Positions 17,979 through 27,229 of a stretch of 64,000 nucleotides of DNA are shown here, one piece after another. Below the pieces are notes generated by a model. It was not told where the DNA came from and ran no database searches. It saw only the letters and a program-made list of their open reading frames with translations. How positions within the stretch are numbered: position 1 is the first letter of the stretch; each line of letters starts with the position of its first letter. Source of the DNA: Hyphomicrobiales bacterium (GTDB lineage Bacteria > Pseudomonadota > Alphaproteobacteria > Rhizobiales > Rhizobiaceae); contig UCNG01000022.1 of NCBI GenBank assembly GCA_900473915.1, positions 20,680-84,679 on the forward strand, written 5' to 3'. Made by a program: the position numbers and the translations under genes.

Positions 17979-18049
17979 GAATGCGCTTTCGATAAACTGC
18001 AATCAGCTCTTATATAAGCTCTACAGATTAATGGCTGGAGTCGCGTTTC

Positions 18050-18970
18050 ATGAGTTTCTTTCCGTGTCCTGATCCGGTTCTTGGCGACAAGACCTCGGTC
18101 GATAGCATCGAAACGCTGGTCATCCCGCGTACAAGCGACATTGGCGGGCTGGAAGTGCGGCGCGCTTTGCCAACGGTGCGTCGCCGTCTGGTGGGGCCGT
18201 TCATTTTCTTCGATCGCATGGGGCCGGCTGTTCTGCGCGATGGCGATGCGCTGGATGTGCGCCCGCATCCGCATATTGGCCTTTCCACGGTGACCTATCT
18301 TTTTGACGGGCATATCCGGCATAGGGATAGTCTCGGCACTGAAATGGTCATCCGTCCTGGTGATGTGAACCTGATGACGGCAGGCCGGGGCATTGTGCAT
18401 TCGGAACGGTCGCCGGAAGAGGAACGCAACGGACCGTTGTCGATTTCCGGTATTCAGACATGGCTCGCGCTTCCTGACGCACTGGAAGAAATCAACCCGG
18501 AATTTTTTCATACCAATGCTCCCGATCTGCCGGTGATGGAGGACCGTGATTTTTCCGGCCGCCTGATCATGGGGGCCATGCTGGGGCTGAAGTCTCCGGT
18601 GATCCAGCACGCCGATACGCTCTATGCAGATATTCGAATTGAGCCGAACGGACGTTTCCCGATCCCGCCCGTGGCTGAAGAACGTGCTATCTATACGTTG
18701 CAGGGCAATGTCGGCATTGGCGGAGAAGTGTTCCCGCCTGATCGCTTGCTGGCCTTTCGTCCCGGCGACGATATCGTAGTGCAGGCCGGACCGAAGGGAG
18801 CGCATATCATGCTTTTTGGCGGTGCGGCCCTTGGCTCGAAGCGCTATGTATGGTGGAATTTCGTATCCTCTTCACGGGAGAGGATTGAGCAGGCCAAGGA
18901 AGAATGGCGAACCGGGCGTTTTGATATTGTGCCCGGTGACGAAAAGGATTTCATACCTTTGCCTGAATGA
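18050..18970 (+). CDS. Pirin family protein
   Basis: A 306-residue bicupin. The pirin metal site is seen in the N-terminal domain: RPHPHIGLSTVTYLFDG supplies the His cluster, and GRGIVHSERSPEE supplies another His and Glu. The middle region (EEINPEFFHTNAPDLP) matches the pirin C-terminal cupin. Bacterial pirins include quercetinase-like dioxygenases and regulators; the role here cannot be told. It is monocistronic between a terminator and dxs. Confidence 0.93.
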   Translation: MSFFPCPDPVLGDKTSVDSIETLVIPRTSDIGGLEVRRALPTVRRRLVGPFIFFDRMGPAVLRDGDALDVRPHPHIGLSTVTYLFDGHIRHRDSLGTEMVIRPGDVNLMTAGRGIVHSERSPEEERNGPLSISGIQTWLALPDALEEINPEFFHTNAPDLPVMEDRDFSGRLIMGAMLGLKSPVIQHADTLYADIRIEPNGRFPIPPVAEERAIYTLQGNVGIGGEVFPPDRLLAFRPGDDIVVQAGPKGAHIMLFGGAALGSKRYVWWNFVSSSRERIEQAKEEWRTGRFDIVPGDEKDFIPLPE

Positions 18971-19064
18971 AATGAATTGAGTTGGGACACGATGTCTCCC
19001 TGCTTGATCCCGTCGCGTAGCTGCTATACCGACAACAAGGCCGAACCAGAAACAGGTTGTTTTA

Positions 19065-20981
19065 ATGTCCCGACCCCTGACCCCATTGCTCGACAAGGCG
19101 CCGACCCCGGATCGCCTGCGTGCATTGCCGGAATCCGACTTGCCGCAGCTCGCGCAGGAATTGCGCGCGGAGTTGATCGACGTGGTTTCGACCACTGGCG
19201 GGCATCTGGGCGCGGGACTGGGTGTGGTGGAACTGACCGTGGCATTGCACCATGTCTTCGACACCCCGCACGACCGCATCATCTGGGACGTTGGCCATCA
19301 GGCCTATCCGCACAAGATTTTGACCGGGCGTCGCGACCGCATCCGCACATTGCGCCAGACCGGCGGCCTTTCTGGTTTCACCAAGCGCACTGAAAGCGAA
19401 TATGATCCTTTCGGGGCGGCGCATTCGTCGACATCGATTTCGGCTGGCCTCGGCATGGCCGTCGCATCCGATCTTTCGGGCGAAAAGCGCAATGTGATTG
19501 CCGTCATCGGCGATGGTTCCATGTCGGCGGGCATGGCCTATGAAGCGATGAACAATGCCGGTGCGCTCGATGCGCGCCTTATTGTCATCCTCAACGATAA
19601 TGACATGTCGATTGCGCCGCCGACCGGCGCAATGAGTGCATATCTGGCACGTCTCGTTTCTGGCAAGACTTACCGCAGCGTCCGCGAAGCCGCCAAGCAG
19701 GTCGCCAAAAAGCTGCCGAAGTTCCTTCAGGACAAGGCCCGCAAGTCGGAAGAATATGCGCGTGCCTTTTTCACTGGCGGCACGCTGTTTGAAGAGCTTG
19801 GCTTCTATTATGTCGGCCCCATTGACGGGCATAATCTGGATCATCTGCTGCCGATCCTGAAAAATGTGCGCGACACGCAGGAAGGCCCGGTGCTGATCCA
19901 CGTGGTCACGCAAAAGGGCAAGGGTTATGCGCCTGCGGAAGCCGCCGCCGACAAATATCACGGCGTCAATAAATTCGACGTCATAACCGGTCAGCAGTCG
20001 AAACCGCCCGCAAATGCGCCGAGCTATACCAAGATTTTCGGCACCAGCCTGATCGAAGAAGCCCGTCACGACGACAGAATAGTGGCGATCACTGCCGCCA
20101 TGCCGTCGGGCACCGGGCTTGATCTTTTTGGCGAGGTGTTCCCGCAGCGCACATTCGATGTCGGCATTGCCGAGCAACATGCGGTGACTTTCGCCGCCGG
20201 TCTCGCAAGTGAAGGTTTCAAGCCGTTCTGTGCGATCTATTCCACCTTCCTGCAGCGCGGCTACGATCAGGTCGTGCACGACGTTTCGATCCAGAACCTG
20301 CCGGTGCGCTTCCCTATCGACCGCGCCGGTCTGGTTGGGGCCGATGGCCCGACCCATGCAGGCTCGTTCGATACAGGATTCCTTGCCGCTCTTCCCGGTT
20401 TCGTGGTGATGGCCGCTTCAGACGAGGCCGAGCTGCGCCATATGGTGCGCACGGCCGCTGAATATGATGAAGGTCCGATTTCCTTCCGCTATCCGCGCGG
20501 CGATGGTGTCGGTGTCGATCTGCCGGAACGCGGGCAACTGCTTCAAATCGGCAAGGGGCGCATCGTGCGCGAAGGCACGAAGGTTGCGCTGCTGTCCTTC
20601 GGGACGCGCTTGCAGGAATGCCTTGCCGCCGCCGATGAACTGGGGGCTGCCGGTCTTCCGACCACGGTTGCTGATGCACGTTTTGCCAAGCCGCTCGATC
20701 ATGATCTGATCCGCCGTCTGGCGCGTGAGCATGAAGTGCTGGTGATGGTGGAAGAGGGTGCGGTTGGCGGTTTTGGCAGCCACGTGCTGCAATTCCTCGC
20801 CACGGACGGACTTCTGGATCGTGGCCTCAAAGTGCGCGCGCTGGCCCTGCCGGACAGCTATCAGGATCACGGCAAGCCGGACGCCATGTATGCCGAGGCC
20901 GGTCTCGACCGGGCGGGCATCGTACATGCGGCGTTTTCCGCTCTTGGCCGCGACCAATTGACTACCTCCCACCGTGCCTGA
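19065..20981 (+). CDS. dxs: 1-deoxy-D-xylulose-5-phosphate synthase
   Basis: A 638-residue thiamine-diphosphate enzyme. It condenses pyruvate and glyceraldehyde-3-phosphate in the first step of the MEP isoprenoid pathway. Seen in order are [20 protein letters not shown], the [16 protein letters not shown] signature, the ThDP/metal motif [17 protein letters not shown], and the transketolase-type second domain with [18 protein letters not shown] and [15 protein letters not shown]. The length is typical. It overlaps tlyA by 8 bases. The terminal MEP gene ispH is at 59.2 kb. Confidence 0.98.
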   Translation: MSRPLTPLLDKAPTPDRLRALPESDLPQLAQELRAELIDVVSTTGGHLGAGLGVVELTVALHHVFDTPHDRIIWDVGHQAYPHKILTGRRDRIRTLRQTGGLSGFTKRTESEYDPFGAAHSSTSISAGLGMAVASDLSGEKRNVIAVIGDGSMSAGMAYEAMNNAGALDARLIVILNDNDMSIAPPTGAMSAYLARLVSGKTYRSVREAAKQVAKKLPKFLQDKARKSEEYARAFFTGGTLFEELGFYYVGPIDGHNLDHLLPILKNVRDTQEGPVLIHVVTQKGKGYAPAEAAADKYHGVNKFDVITGQQSKPPANAPSYTKIFGTSLIEEARHDDRIVAITAAMPSGTGLDLFGEVFPQRTFDVGIAEQHAVTFAAGLASEGFKPFCAIYSTFLQRGYDQVVHDVSIQNLPVRFPIDRAGLVGADGPTHAGSFDTGFLAALPGFVVMAASDEAELRHMVRTAAEYDEGPISFRYPRGDGVGVDLPERGQLLQIGKGRIVREGTKVALLSFGTRLQECLAAADELGAAGLPTTVADARFAKPLDHDLIRRLAREHEVLVMVEEGAVGGFGSHVLQFLATDGLLDRGLKVRALALPDSYQDHGKPDAMYAEAGLDRAGIVHAAFSALGRDQLTTSHRA

Positions 20982-21735
20982 ACCGGTTGGCGATAAGAAC
21001 CTGCGGCTCGACCAGTTGCTGGTGGAGCTTGGGCTGTTTGCAACGCGCTCGCGGGCGCGGGATGCAATCCAGCGCGGCACGGTCAAGGTGGAGGGCAAGC
21101 CGGTCACCAAGCCGGGCCAGACGGTTTTTCGCACGGCAAACATCGCCGTTGACGATCCGGCAAGCGCTTATGTTTCTCGTGCTGCCCTGAAAATAATCGC
21201 GGCGCTCGACCATTTCGACGTCAATGTGAAAGGGCGCACAGCGCTCGACATTGGCGCTTCGACAGGCGGCTTCACGCAGGTGCTTCTGGAGCGGGGTGCA
21301 AGTCATGTTCTGGCTATCGATGTCGGCCATGACCAGTTGCATGAGTCCCTGCGCGCCGATCCTCGTGTAACCAACAAGGAAGGGCTCAATGCTCGCGGGC
21401 TTGAGCTCTCCCATCTGGATGGGCGCGAAATCGATTGCGTGGTTTCGGATGTGAGTTTCATCTCGCTCAAACTGGCCTTGCCCCCGGCATTGGCCTTGGC
21501 GCAAAAAGATGCTATCTGCGCGCTTCTCGTAAAGCCGCAATTTGAAGCGGGGCGCGAGGCCATCGGCAAGGGCGGCATTCTGCGCGATGCGAAAGATGGC
21601 GAACGCATTGCGGAAGAACTGAAATCATGGCTGGAGACGCAGGCAGGTTGGCGTGCGCTCGGCCTCTGCCCATCGCCTATCGAAGGCGGAGATGGCAATC
21701 GTGAATATCTCCTGGCAGGAAAGAAAGACCGATGA
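20974..21735 (+). CDS. tlyA: TlyA family rRNA methyltransferase
   Basis: A 253-residue protein with an N-terminal S4 RNA-binding domain ([20 protein letters not shown] through about residue 70) and a Rossmann methyltransferase domain with the SAM loop [16 protein letters not shown] (about residues 88-103). TlyA enzymes 2'-O-methylate ribosomal RNA and were once called hemolysin A. The GTG start lies inside the end of dxs, and the stop overlaps the next gene by 4 bases, so the three genes are translationally coupled. Confidence 0.92.
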   Translation: MPEPVGDKNLRLDQLLVELGLFATRSRARDAIQRGTVKVEGKPVTKPGQTVFRTANIAVDDPASAYVSRAALKIIAALDHFDVNVKGRTALDIGASTGGFTQVLLERGASHVLAIDVGHDQLHESLRADPRVTNKEGLNARGLELSHLDGREIDCVVSDVSFISLKLALPPALALAQKDAICALLVKPQFEAGREAIGKGGILRDAKDGERIAEELKSWLETQAGWRALGLCPSPIEGGDGNREYLLAGKKDR

Positions 21736-22961
21736 CGACCCAGATTACAATCCGCTCGATTGGCGCGGGCGGCGATGGCGTCGCCAACCTTCCAGACGGC
21801 CAGATTTATGTGCCTTTCACGCTGCCGGGCGAGGTGGCCAATGTCGCGCGTGACAAGAACCGAGCGACGGTTATGGCTCTTCTGGAAACATCGCCTGAGC
21901 GTCAGGCGCCCGCCTGCCAGCATTTCGAGGATTGCGGTGGTTGCGCCTTGCAACACTGGCAGGATGAACCCTATCGTCTGTGGAAGCGCGAACTCGTTGT
22001 CTCCGCGCTGAAGGGGAGGGGGATTGATGCGGAAGTTGCGCCTCTGGTCGCTTGCCAGCCGCGTACGCGCCGCCGCGCCGTTTTTGCGGCGCGCAAGACG
22101 GAGAAGGGCGTCCTGCTTGGCTTCAATCGTCACTTGAGCCACGAAATCATCGACATCGTTGAATGTGCGGTAACTGTTCCCGAGATCATTGCGCGGCTTG
22201 ACGATTTGCGTGAAGTTGGTGCTTTGATCGCGCCTGGCTCCAAGCCCTTCAAGCTGGCGGTGACGTTGACTGCATCCGGTCTTGATCTCGCGGCGAACGG
22301 CTGCGGCAAGCTGAGCGACGATCAACGGCGCGCGCTGACCGCTCTTGTCATGAAAAAGGGCTTTGCGCGTCTTTCGCATGAAGGCGAAATCATCGTTGAG
22401 CCGAAAAAGCCGCTCATTCACTTCGGCAAGGTGCCGGTGCCGGTGCCGCCCGGTTGCTTCTTGCAGGCAACGACCGATGCGGAAGAAGCAATGGTGCAGC
22501 TGGTGCTGGATCATGTCGGCAAAGCCAAGCGTGTCGCAGACCTGTTCTGCGGCGTCGGCACATTTGCACTGCGGATTGCGGAAAAGAGCGCGGTTCATGC
22601 GGTCGAGAACGACGCGCTGGCGCTTGCGGCTCTTGATCGAGGCGTGCGCCATGTGCAGGGCTTGAAGCCCGTCTCGGTCGAGCGGCGCGATCTGTTCCGC
22701 CGGCCACTGATGCCGAAGGAACTGCTGACCTATAATGCCGTGGTTTTCGATCCTCCGCGGGCAGGCGCAGAAGAGCAGGCGCTTGAACTGGCGAAATCCA
22801 AGGTGGAAAAGATTGTCGCGGTTTCGTGCAATCCGGTGACGCTGGCTCGCGACCTCGCCCTTCTGACAAAGGGCGGTTATCGCGTCACGCGTGTCACGCC
22901 GATTGACCAGTTTCTCTGGTCGCCACATGTTGAAGCCGTGGCGACACTGGTAAGAAAGTAA
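21732..22961 (+). CDS. 23S rRNA/tRNA uracil-C5 methyltransferase (TrmA/RumA family)
   Basis: A 409-residue SAM-dependent m5U methyltransferase. The N-terminal part carries the iron-sulfur cysteines in CQHFEDCGGCALQHW (about residues 62-76) and the later CAV. The catalytic domain has the SAM motif VADLFCGVGTFALRIA and the C-terminal nucleophile in VSCNPVTLARDL, preceded by VFDPPRAGAEEQ. There is little N-terminal TRAM domain, as in many alphaproteobacterial members. It overlaps tlyA at ATGA and is followed by a hairpin. Confidence 0.92.
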   Translation: MTTQITIRSIGAGGDGVANLPDGQIYVPFTLPGEVANVARDKNRATVMALLETSPERQAPACQHFEDCGGCALQHWQDEPYRLWKRELVVSALKGRGIDAEVAPLVACQPRTRRRAVFAARKTEKGVLLGFNRHLSHEIIDIVECAVTVPEIIARLDDLREVGALIAPGSKPFKLAVTLTASGLDLAANGCGKLSDDQRRALTALVMKKGFARLSHEGEIIVEPKKPLIHFGKVPVPVPPGCFLQATTDAEEAMVQLVLDHVGKAKRVADLFCGVGTFALRIAEKSAVHAVENDALALAALDRGVRHVQGLKPVSVERRDLFRRPLMPKELLTYNAVVFDPPRAGAEEQALELAKSKVEKIVAVSCNPVTLARDLALLTKGGYRVTRVTPIDQFLWSPHVEAVATLVRK

Positions 22962-23265
22962 GTCTTCAGCACACACTGATTTGATTTTGGAGCGCCGGCC
23001 TGATTGGATCAGATCGGCGCTTTAACCTTTTGTTTTGACACGCATCTTTTCCGAAAAAATATGTGGCCGAAAATGGCTATTTGCCCGCATGTAGCGCTTG
23101 AAAATCGTCATTTTCGCGCCATTTAATCGCTAATTATATACTATATGAAAAAGTATATTATGATTGTCGGTTATAGGTGAGTATATATTTCTCTAACTAT
23201 AAAAATATATTGTATTTTTTTATATTTCTGCAATCGTTATTTATTATTTCGAGGAGGGATATAGA
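22962..23265. other. AT-rich gap before the methyltransferase island
   Basis: This 304-base stretch holds the terminator of the preceding gene (22991-23021), a fragment resembling half of the family A palindrome (around 23041-23057), and then very AT-rich DNA: 13 of 60 bases are G or C in 23161-23220. It ends in the strong ribosome site GAGGAGGGA. Promoter-like TATA runs are too many to choose between. Confidence 0.6.
22991..23036 (+). terminator. Terminator of the RNA methyltransferase operon
   Basis: AGCGCCG pairs with CGGCGCT, and inside it CTGAT pairs with ATCAG. TTAACCTTTTGTTTT follows. The inner part resembles repeat family C, so the terminator may be built from a repeat copy. Confidence 0.75.
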
Positions 23266-24042
23266 TTGAGTCATTACACGTTGGATAACTCTTGGTCGGA
23301 AGCCGACCGTCGTTTAGGGTTGCTTGAACTTTATCTTGATGATGGCACAAAAAGGCGTGTTAAGCAGTTAGGGCATGTGGGGCGCGGTTCTCATTGTCTT
23401 GAAATTGGAGCTGGACGTGGGTCCATCGTTAAATGGCTTTCGGAGATTGTCGGGGACACCGGAACTGTAACTGCCATAGATATAAATACGAATTTAATTA
23501 GGTCTATAACGTCAAAGAATGTAAGAATACTGCAACAGGATGTGACAAAAGAACCGATCCCGGTGGAAGAGTTTGATTTTGTTCATGCCCGTTGGACGTT
23601 GTGTCATATCTCACATAGAGAAGAAGTTTTGGAGAAAATTATCCGCGCGTTGCGTCCTGGAGGACTTCTCCTTTTGGAAGAAATTGATTTTACTTCGCTC
23701 ATTTCCACCCAGAACTCGCCATATCGAAAATTTTTCGAGTCCATAGTTAAAATGCTTTCTCGTAGAGGTGGCGATGGAAATTGGGCTCGGTCCCTGGTGG
23801 AGCGTATTTCCAAGAGTGAGTTTAATGGCGTAGGTTTTGAAAGCAATGTGCAGATTATTCAGGGAGGAAGTCTTCTCGGTGAGTTTTGGGCGCTAACGGG
23901 GCAACAGCTGCGTGAAGAATTACTCGATACCGGACACATCAGTCTGGAGCAATTCAACGAAGCTGTGGCTGCATTAAAAACTCCCAATTGTTTTGGCTTT
24001 GGAGGGACCGAAATCGCGAGCTGGGGCCGGAAGCTGCCTTGA
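23266..24042 (+). CDS. Class I SAM-dependent methyltransferase, foreign-looking
   Basis: A 258-residue protein with a complete Rossmann methyltransferase core: SAM loop CLEIGAGRGSIVKWL (about residues 46-60), acidic TAIDINTNLI, then the LQQDVTKEPI and FDFVHARWTLCHI segments and RALRPGGLLLLEE. The C-terminal half (from about residue 140) is family-specific, so the substrate is unknown; a small molecule is more likely than nucleic acid. It starts at TTG with GAGGAGGGA 6 bases upstream. Its A/T-rich codons differ sharply from the neighbours, pointing to horizontal transfer. Confidence 0.85.
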   Translation: MSHYTLDNSWSEADRRLGLLELYLDDGTKRRVKQLGHVGRGSHCLEIGAGRGSIVKWLSEIVGDTGTVTAIDINTNLIRSITSKNVRILQQDVTKEPIPVEEFDFVHARWTLCHISHREEVLEKIIRALRPGGLLLLEEIDFTSLISTQNSPYRKFFESIVKMLSRRGGDGNWARSLVERISKSEFNGVGFESNVQIIQGGSLLGEFWALTGQQLREELLDTGHISLEQFNEAVAALKTPNCFGFGGTEIASWGRKLP

Positions 24043-24169
24043 CAAGCAGCGCGATTTCAGGTGGCGCACAGATATCGGGAAGCGGTGCCGATTTTCTGGC
24101 CGAGGTGCATACACAACAACCGGTTCACGCTTTGGCCGGGAATACCGGGTACGTTTCTTGGTCTCATCT

Positions 24170-24216
24170 ATGAGCAAAGAAAACATCTCGCAAACTAGAT
24201 CACAGTTTGCGAGATG
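24170..24216 (-). terminator. Perfect 13-bp hairpin terminator of the LOG-family gene
   Basis: CATCTCGCAAACT and AGTTTGCGAGATG are exact complements around a 7-base loop. On the minus strand the stem is followed by TTTTCTTTGCTC. It begins 7 bases past the stop of the gene at 24223-24825. Confidence 0.85.
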
Positions 24217-24222
24217 GATGTC

Positions 24223-24825
24223 TTACATCTTCTCGATGATCTTCTGGTCGCCTTCATGCGCCTTGCCATTGGCGGCGATGATGGCGGGAACGATGTCTTC
24301 CGCCTTGTCGATCACCAATGGCTTTACCTGATGCGCGGTATGCAGGAAGCCTTCCGTCGCCATATGCTCAAGCAGTGAGAGCATAGGCTGCCAGAAATTG
24401 TTGATGTTTGCGAAAACCATTGGCTTGCGATGCTTGCCGAGCTGCGCCCAGGTCATCATTTCCACGATTTCTTCAACCGTGCCGATGCCGCCCGGCAGCG
24501 TGACAAACGCATCCGATTTCTGGAACATGAGGTGCTTGCGCTCATGCATGTCGCCAACGACGATGAGCTCGGTCAGCTGTTGGGCCTTTTCGAGGCTCGC
24601 TTCCTTGTCGAGCAGGAAGGTCGGGATGATGCCGGTAACCTCGCCGCCAGCTTCCATCACGCCTTGCGCAACCGCGCCCATGATGCCGCGTGTGCCGCCG
24701 CCATAAACAAGGCGCAGGCCGTGTTCGGCAATGGAGCGGCCAAGCATAACGCCCGCTTCGCGATAGATGGGATTCAGGCCCGTAGACGAGCCGCAATAAA
24801 CACAGATGGATCGAATCTCAGACAT
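24223..24825 (-). CDS. LOG family nucleotide phosphoribohydrolase (TIGR00730)
   Basis: A 200-residue Rossmann-fold protein of the lysine-decarboxylase-like/LOG family. The signature motif PGGIGTVEE is seen near residues 111-119, with an upstream YGGGTRGIMG. Characterised members cleave cytokinin riboside monophosphate or other nucleoside monophosphates to base and ribose-5-phosphate; older labels as lysine decarboxylase are wrong. It is divergent from the lysozyme inhibitor gene. Confidence 0.93.
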   Translation of the reverse strand: MSEIRSICVYCGSSTGLNPIYREAGVMLGRSIAEHGLRLVYGGGTRGIMGAVAQGVMEAGGEVTGIIPTFLLDKEASLEKAQQLTELIVVGDMHERKHLMFQKSDAFVTLPGGIGTVEEIVEMMTWAQLGKHRKPMVFANINNFWQPMLSLLEHMATEGFLHTAHQVKPLVIDKAEDIVPAIIAANGKAHEGDQKIIEKM

Positions 24826-24976
24826 GATTTCTTGTGCGCTTTTGGCCTTTCAGCGTCAAGCGCTTGCGATTTCATTTAGCGGAGAAGTTTGTGGTCACGG
24901 GCCAGTCCTGTTGGACATTTGTGGCGATTGTTATATCTCAATCAGTATGTGTTCCAGATCGAGAAGTGGATTGGAT

Positions 24977-25324
24977 ATGAAGAACTGGGTTGTGTTTCTC
25001 GGGCTTACCTTTGCCGCCTCATCCGCATCAGCGGGCGAGATCAACATCAAGCTGCCGGACGACACCGAAGTGACGACCAACTCCGTTCTCTACAAATGCG
25101 GCGAGAATAATGTGTCGGTTACCTACTACAATGCCGGTGATATTTCGCTTGCCGAACTGGAGCTGGAAGACGAAACCGTCATCGCCTCCAACGTCCTCTC
25201 CGGCTCTGGGGCCAAATATGCCGGCGGCGTTTATATCTGGTGGACCAAGGGCGAAACGGCCGATCTTTATAACCTTATGGACGATCCGGACCAGTCGAAG
25301 CCGACAAACTGTGTAGAACAATAA
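24977..25324 (+). CDS. Periplasmic C-type lysozyme inhibitor (PliC/MliC family)
   Basis: A 115-residue protein with a signal peptide (KNWVVFLGLTFAASSASA, cleaved about residue 20) and no lipobox, so periplasmic PliC rather than lipidated MliC. The mature part has the family pattern YKCGENN..VTYYNAG, the central LSGSGAKYAGGVYIWWTKG loop that plugs the lysozyme active site, and a second Cys near the end (NCVEQ). It is expected to protect peptidoglycan from host lysozyme; a Brucella PliC has been described. I chose ATG 24977 because the signal peptide begins there. Confidence 0.9.
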   Translation: MKNWVVFLGLTFAASSASAGEINIKLPDDTEVTTNSVLYKCGENNVSVTYYNAGDISLAELELEDETVIASNVLSGSGAKYAGGVYIWWTKGETADLYNLMDDPDQSKPTNCVEQ

Positions 25325-25438
25325 CCCTGCTAATAAAAAGCCTCGTACCTTTTGCCGTTTCGGTGCAGATTTCTTGTGGGGGGAAGCCAAAAGCTATAAA
25401 CCCGTCATTATAGTCTCTGGCGTGGGTTTCGAAACGAA

Positions 25439-26701
25439 ATGCAAAAGAACAGGTTAGGATTGCTCGGTATCGGGCTCGTCGCAATTGTTGTCGGGCTCGG
25501 CCTCTATTGGAATGCAACACGATCCCGCGTTGAGGTGCCGCAATCCAATGTGGCTGCGCCAGTGTCAGGTGATGTGCCAGCGCAGCCTCAAGCAACGCCA
25601 TCGGAGACCAAAGCGCCGGAGGCGGCCAAGCCTGCGCCTAATGATGCGAAGCCGCAAGCCGCGCAATCCGAAGAGCCTGCCAAACAGGCCGATGCCGCTC
25701 CCGCAGAACAGCCGAACAAGACGCCGGTTTTCGATCTTCTTCGCGTCGAGCCTGACGGTTCGGTCGTGATAGCCGGCAAGGCGCTTCCCAATGCCGATGT
25801 CGAGGTTGTGGCAGGGGCAAACGTTGTCGGAAAGGCGAAGGCTGGAGCCAATGGCGATTTCGCCGTTGTGCTGGATGAACCCTTGAAAGCGGGCGACCAC
25901 CAGCTTGTCTTGCGCTCGACCGGCGCGGACAACAATGTTGCCACTTCCGCACAAACCGCCATCGTATCGGTGCCAGAAACCAAATCGGGACAGGTGCTGG
26001 CGCTGGTCGAGGAGCCGGGTCAGGCAAGTCGCCTGATCACAAAGCCGGAAACGGCAGCGAAACAGCAGGAAAACACGGAGGCTGCTTCCGAAGCTCCGGC
26101 CAAAGATGGCAAGCCGGAATCCAAGCCTGTGCAGGATTTGCCGATTGCCATCGAAGCGGTGGAGATCGAAGGCCAATCCGTGTTCGTGGCGGGTAAGGCC
26201 AAGGGCGGTAATCGCGTGATCGTTCACGCCAACGATACGTTGCTCGGCGCAAGCCCCATTTCACCTGATGGCCGTTTTCTGGTGCAGAGCAAGCAGCCCC
26301 TCAGTGTCGGCGATTATATCATTCGCGCTGACCTGCTTGATAATGCCAATCGGGTTTTGGCGACAGCTCGCGTGCCGTTCCGCCGCGAAGCCGGTGAAAA
26401 TATTTCAGCCATTGCCTCCGATACGGGCGGCCAGGCGACCGCACCTTCGGGCGTGCATGGCGAAGCTGCGGCCCCGCTCCAGAAAGTTGAAGGTTCTGTC
26501 ATCATCCGGCGCGGAGACAATCTCTGGACGATCTCCAAGCGCACCTATGGCAAAGGCACACGATACACGACAATCTATCTCGCCAATCGCGACCAGATCC
26601 GCAATCCGGACCTGATCTGGCCGGGGCAGGTGTTCAATATGCCGAAGGAACCTTTGGGTGAGGACGAGGTCAAGCGCCAGTTGGAAGAGCACAGGAACTG
26701 A
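25439..26701 (+). CDS. LysM domain protein with N-terminal anchor
   Basis: A 420-residue envelope protein. A single N-terminal membrane segment (LGLLGIGLVAIVVGLGLYW) is followed by a Pro/Ala/Lys-rich linker to about residue 95. Two beta-sandwich-like segments come next (FDLLRVEPDGSVVIAGKALP near 97 and IAIEAVEIEGQSVFVAGKAK near 237), and a C-terminal LysM module (IIRRGDNLWTISKRTYGKG ... IRNPDLIWPGQVFNMP) that binds peptidoglycan. The two repeats look like duplicates of one Ig-like fold. It probably organises or senses the cell wall; no enzyme domain is seen. Confidence 0.9.
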   Translation: MQKNRLGLLGIGLVAIVVGLGLYWNATRSRVEVPQSNVAAPVSGDVPAQPQATPSETKAPEAAKPAPNDAKPQAAQSEEPAKQADAAPAEQPNKTPVFDLLRVEPDGSVVIAGKALPNADVEVVAGANVVGKAKAGANGDFAVVLDEPLKAGDHQLVLRSTGADNNVATSAQTAIVSVPETKSGQVLALVEEPGQASRLITKPETAAKQQENTEAASEAPAKDGKPESKPVQDLPIAIEAVEIEGQSVFVAGKAKGGNRVIVHANDTLLGASPISPDGRFLVQSKQPLSVGDYIIRADLLDNANRVLATARVPFRREAGENISAIASDTGGQATAPSGVHGEAAAPLQKVEGSVIIRRGDNLWTISKRTYGKGTRYTTIYLANRDQIRNPDLIWPGQVFNMPKEPLGEDEVKRQLEEHRN

Positions 26702-26846
26702 TGAGCATTTTCGCAACCGAACTGCGCTTTCCTGTTAGGGACGGCGCGTTTCGGTCGGGAGCACCAGTCACGATAGTGTGTTCCCATTTGCTGGCCTTTT
26801 CTGGAATGAACGTCTCCAAATCTTGAACTTCAGGGCATAATCGTAT

Positions 26847-26862
26847 ATCGTCGATAGACGAT
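26847..26862. promoter_or_regulatory. Inverted repeat over the arsR-type start codon (putative operator)
   Basis: ATCGTC and GACGAT are 6-base arms around GATA. The last two bases are the A and T of the regulator's ATG. The position suits an autoregulatory ArsR-family operator. No ribosome binding site is visible between it and the start, so the mRNA may be nearly leaderless. Confidence 0.45.
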
Positions 26863-27214
26863 GAAGATAGTTCTGGACAAAAACTTGGCCGAAGCAGCCC
26901 CCGATGTGGCGCAGCTCGGCATTGATGATGAAGCGGCGGCGCGCATTTGCGCCGCGCTGGGGCATCCTGTCCGTATTCGCATTATCCGCCAGTTGATGAT
27001 GGAGGACGCCTGCTGCTGCAAGGATATTGTCGGCAAGCTCGACCTCGCTCAATCGACGGTTTCCCAGCACCTCAAGGTTCTCGTGCAGGCGGGTCTGGTC
27101 GACTACCGGCCCGAGCGCCAAACCTCTCGTTACAGCATCAACTGGCCGCAACTGGCCGCGATTCGCGCGCATCTTGCCACTTTCTCCGGTGACTGCTGCG
27201 TCAGCTCTGTTTGA
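26861..27214 (+). CDS. ArsR family metal-responsive repressor
   Basis: A 117-residue winged-helix regulator. The DNA-binding helix is in LAQSTVSQHLKVLVQAGLV (about residues 63-81). Just before it, three consecutive cysteines (EDACCCKD, about residues 48-55) fall where ArsR proteins carry their metal-sensing CxC motif, and the C-terminus has another pair (GDCCVSSV). Soft metals such as arsenite, antimonite or cadmium are plausible inducers. The stop is 15 bases before the ABC exporter, so the two form an operon and the exporter is the likely target. Confidence 0.88.
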   Translation: MKIVLDKNLAEAAPDVAQLGIDDEAAARICAALGHPVRIRIIRQLMMEDACCCKDIVGKLDLAQSTVSQHLKVLVQAGLVDYRPERQTSRYSINWPQLAAIRAHLATFSGDCCVSSV

Positions 27215-27229
27215 TTGAAAGACCCTGAT

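Noticed and set aside
24043-24222. Possible gene remnant after the foreign methyltransferase
   Set aside because: Short frames on both strands have no recognisable domain. It contains the LOG-gene terminator and nothing else that I can support.
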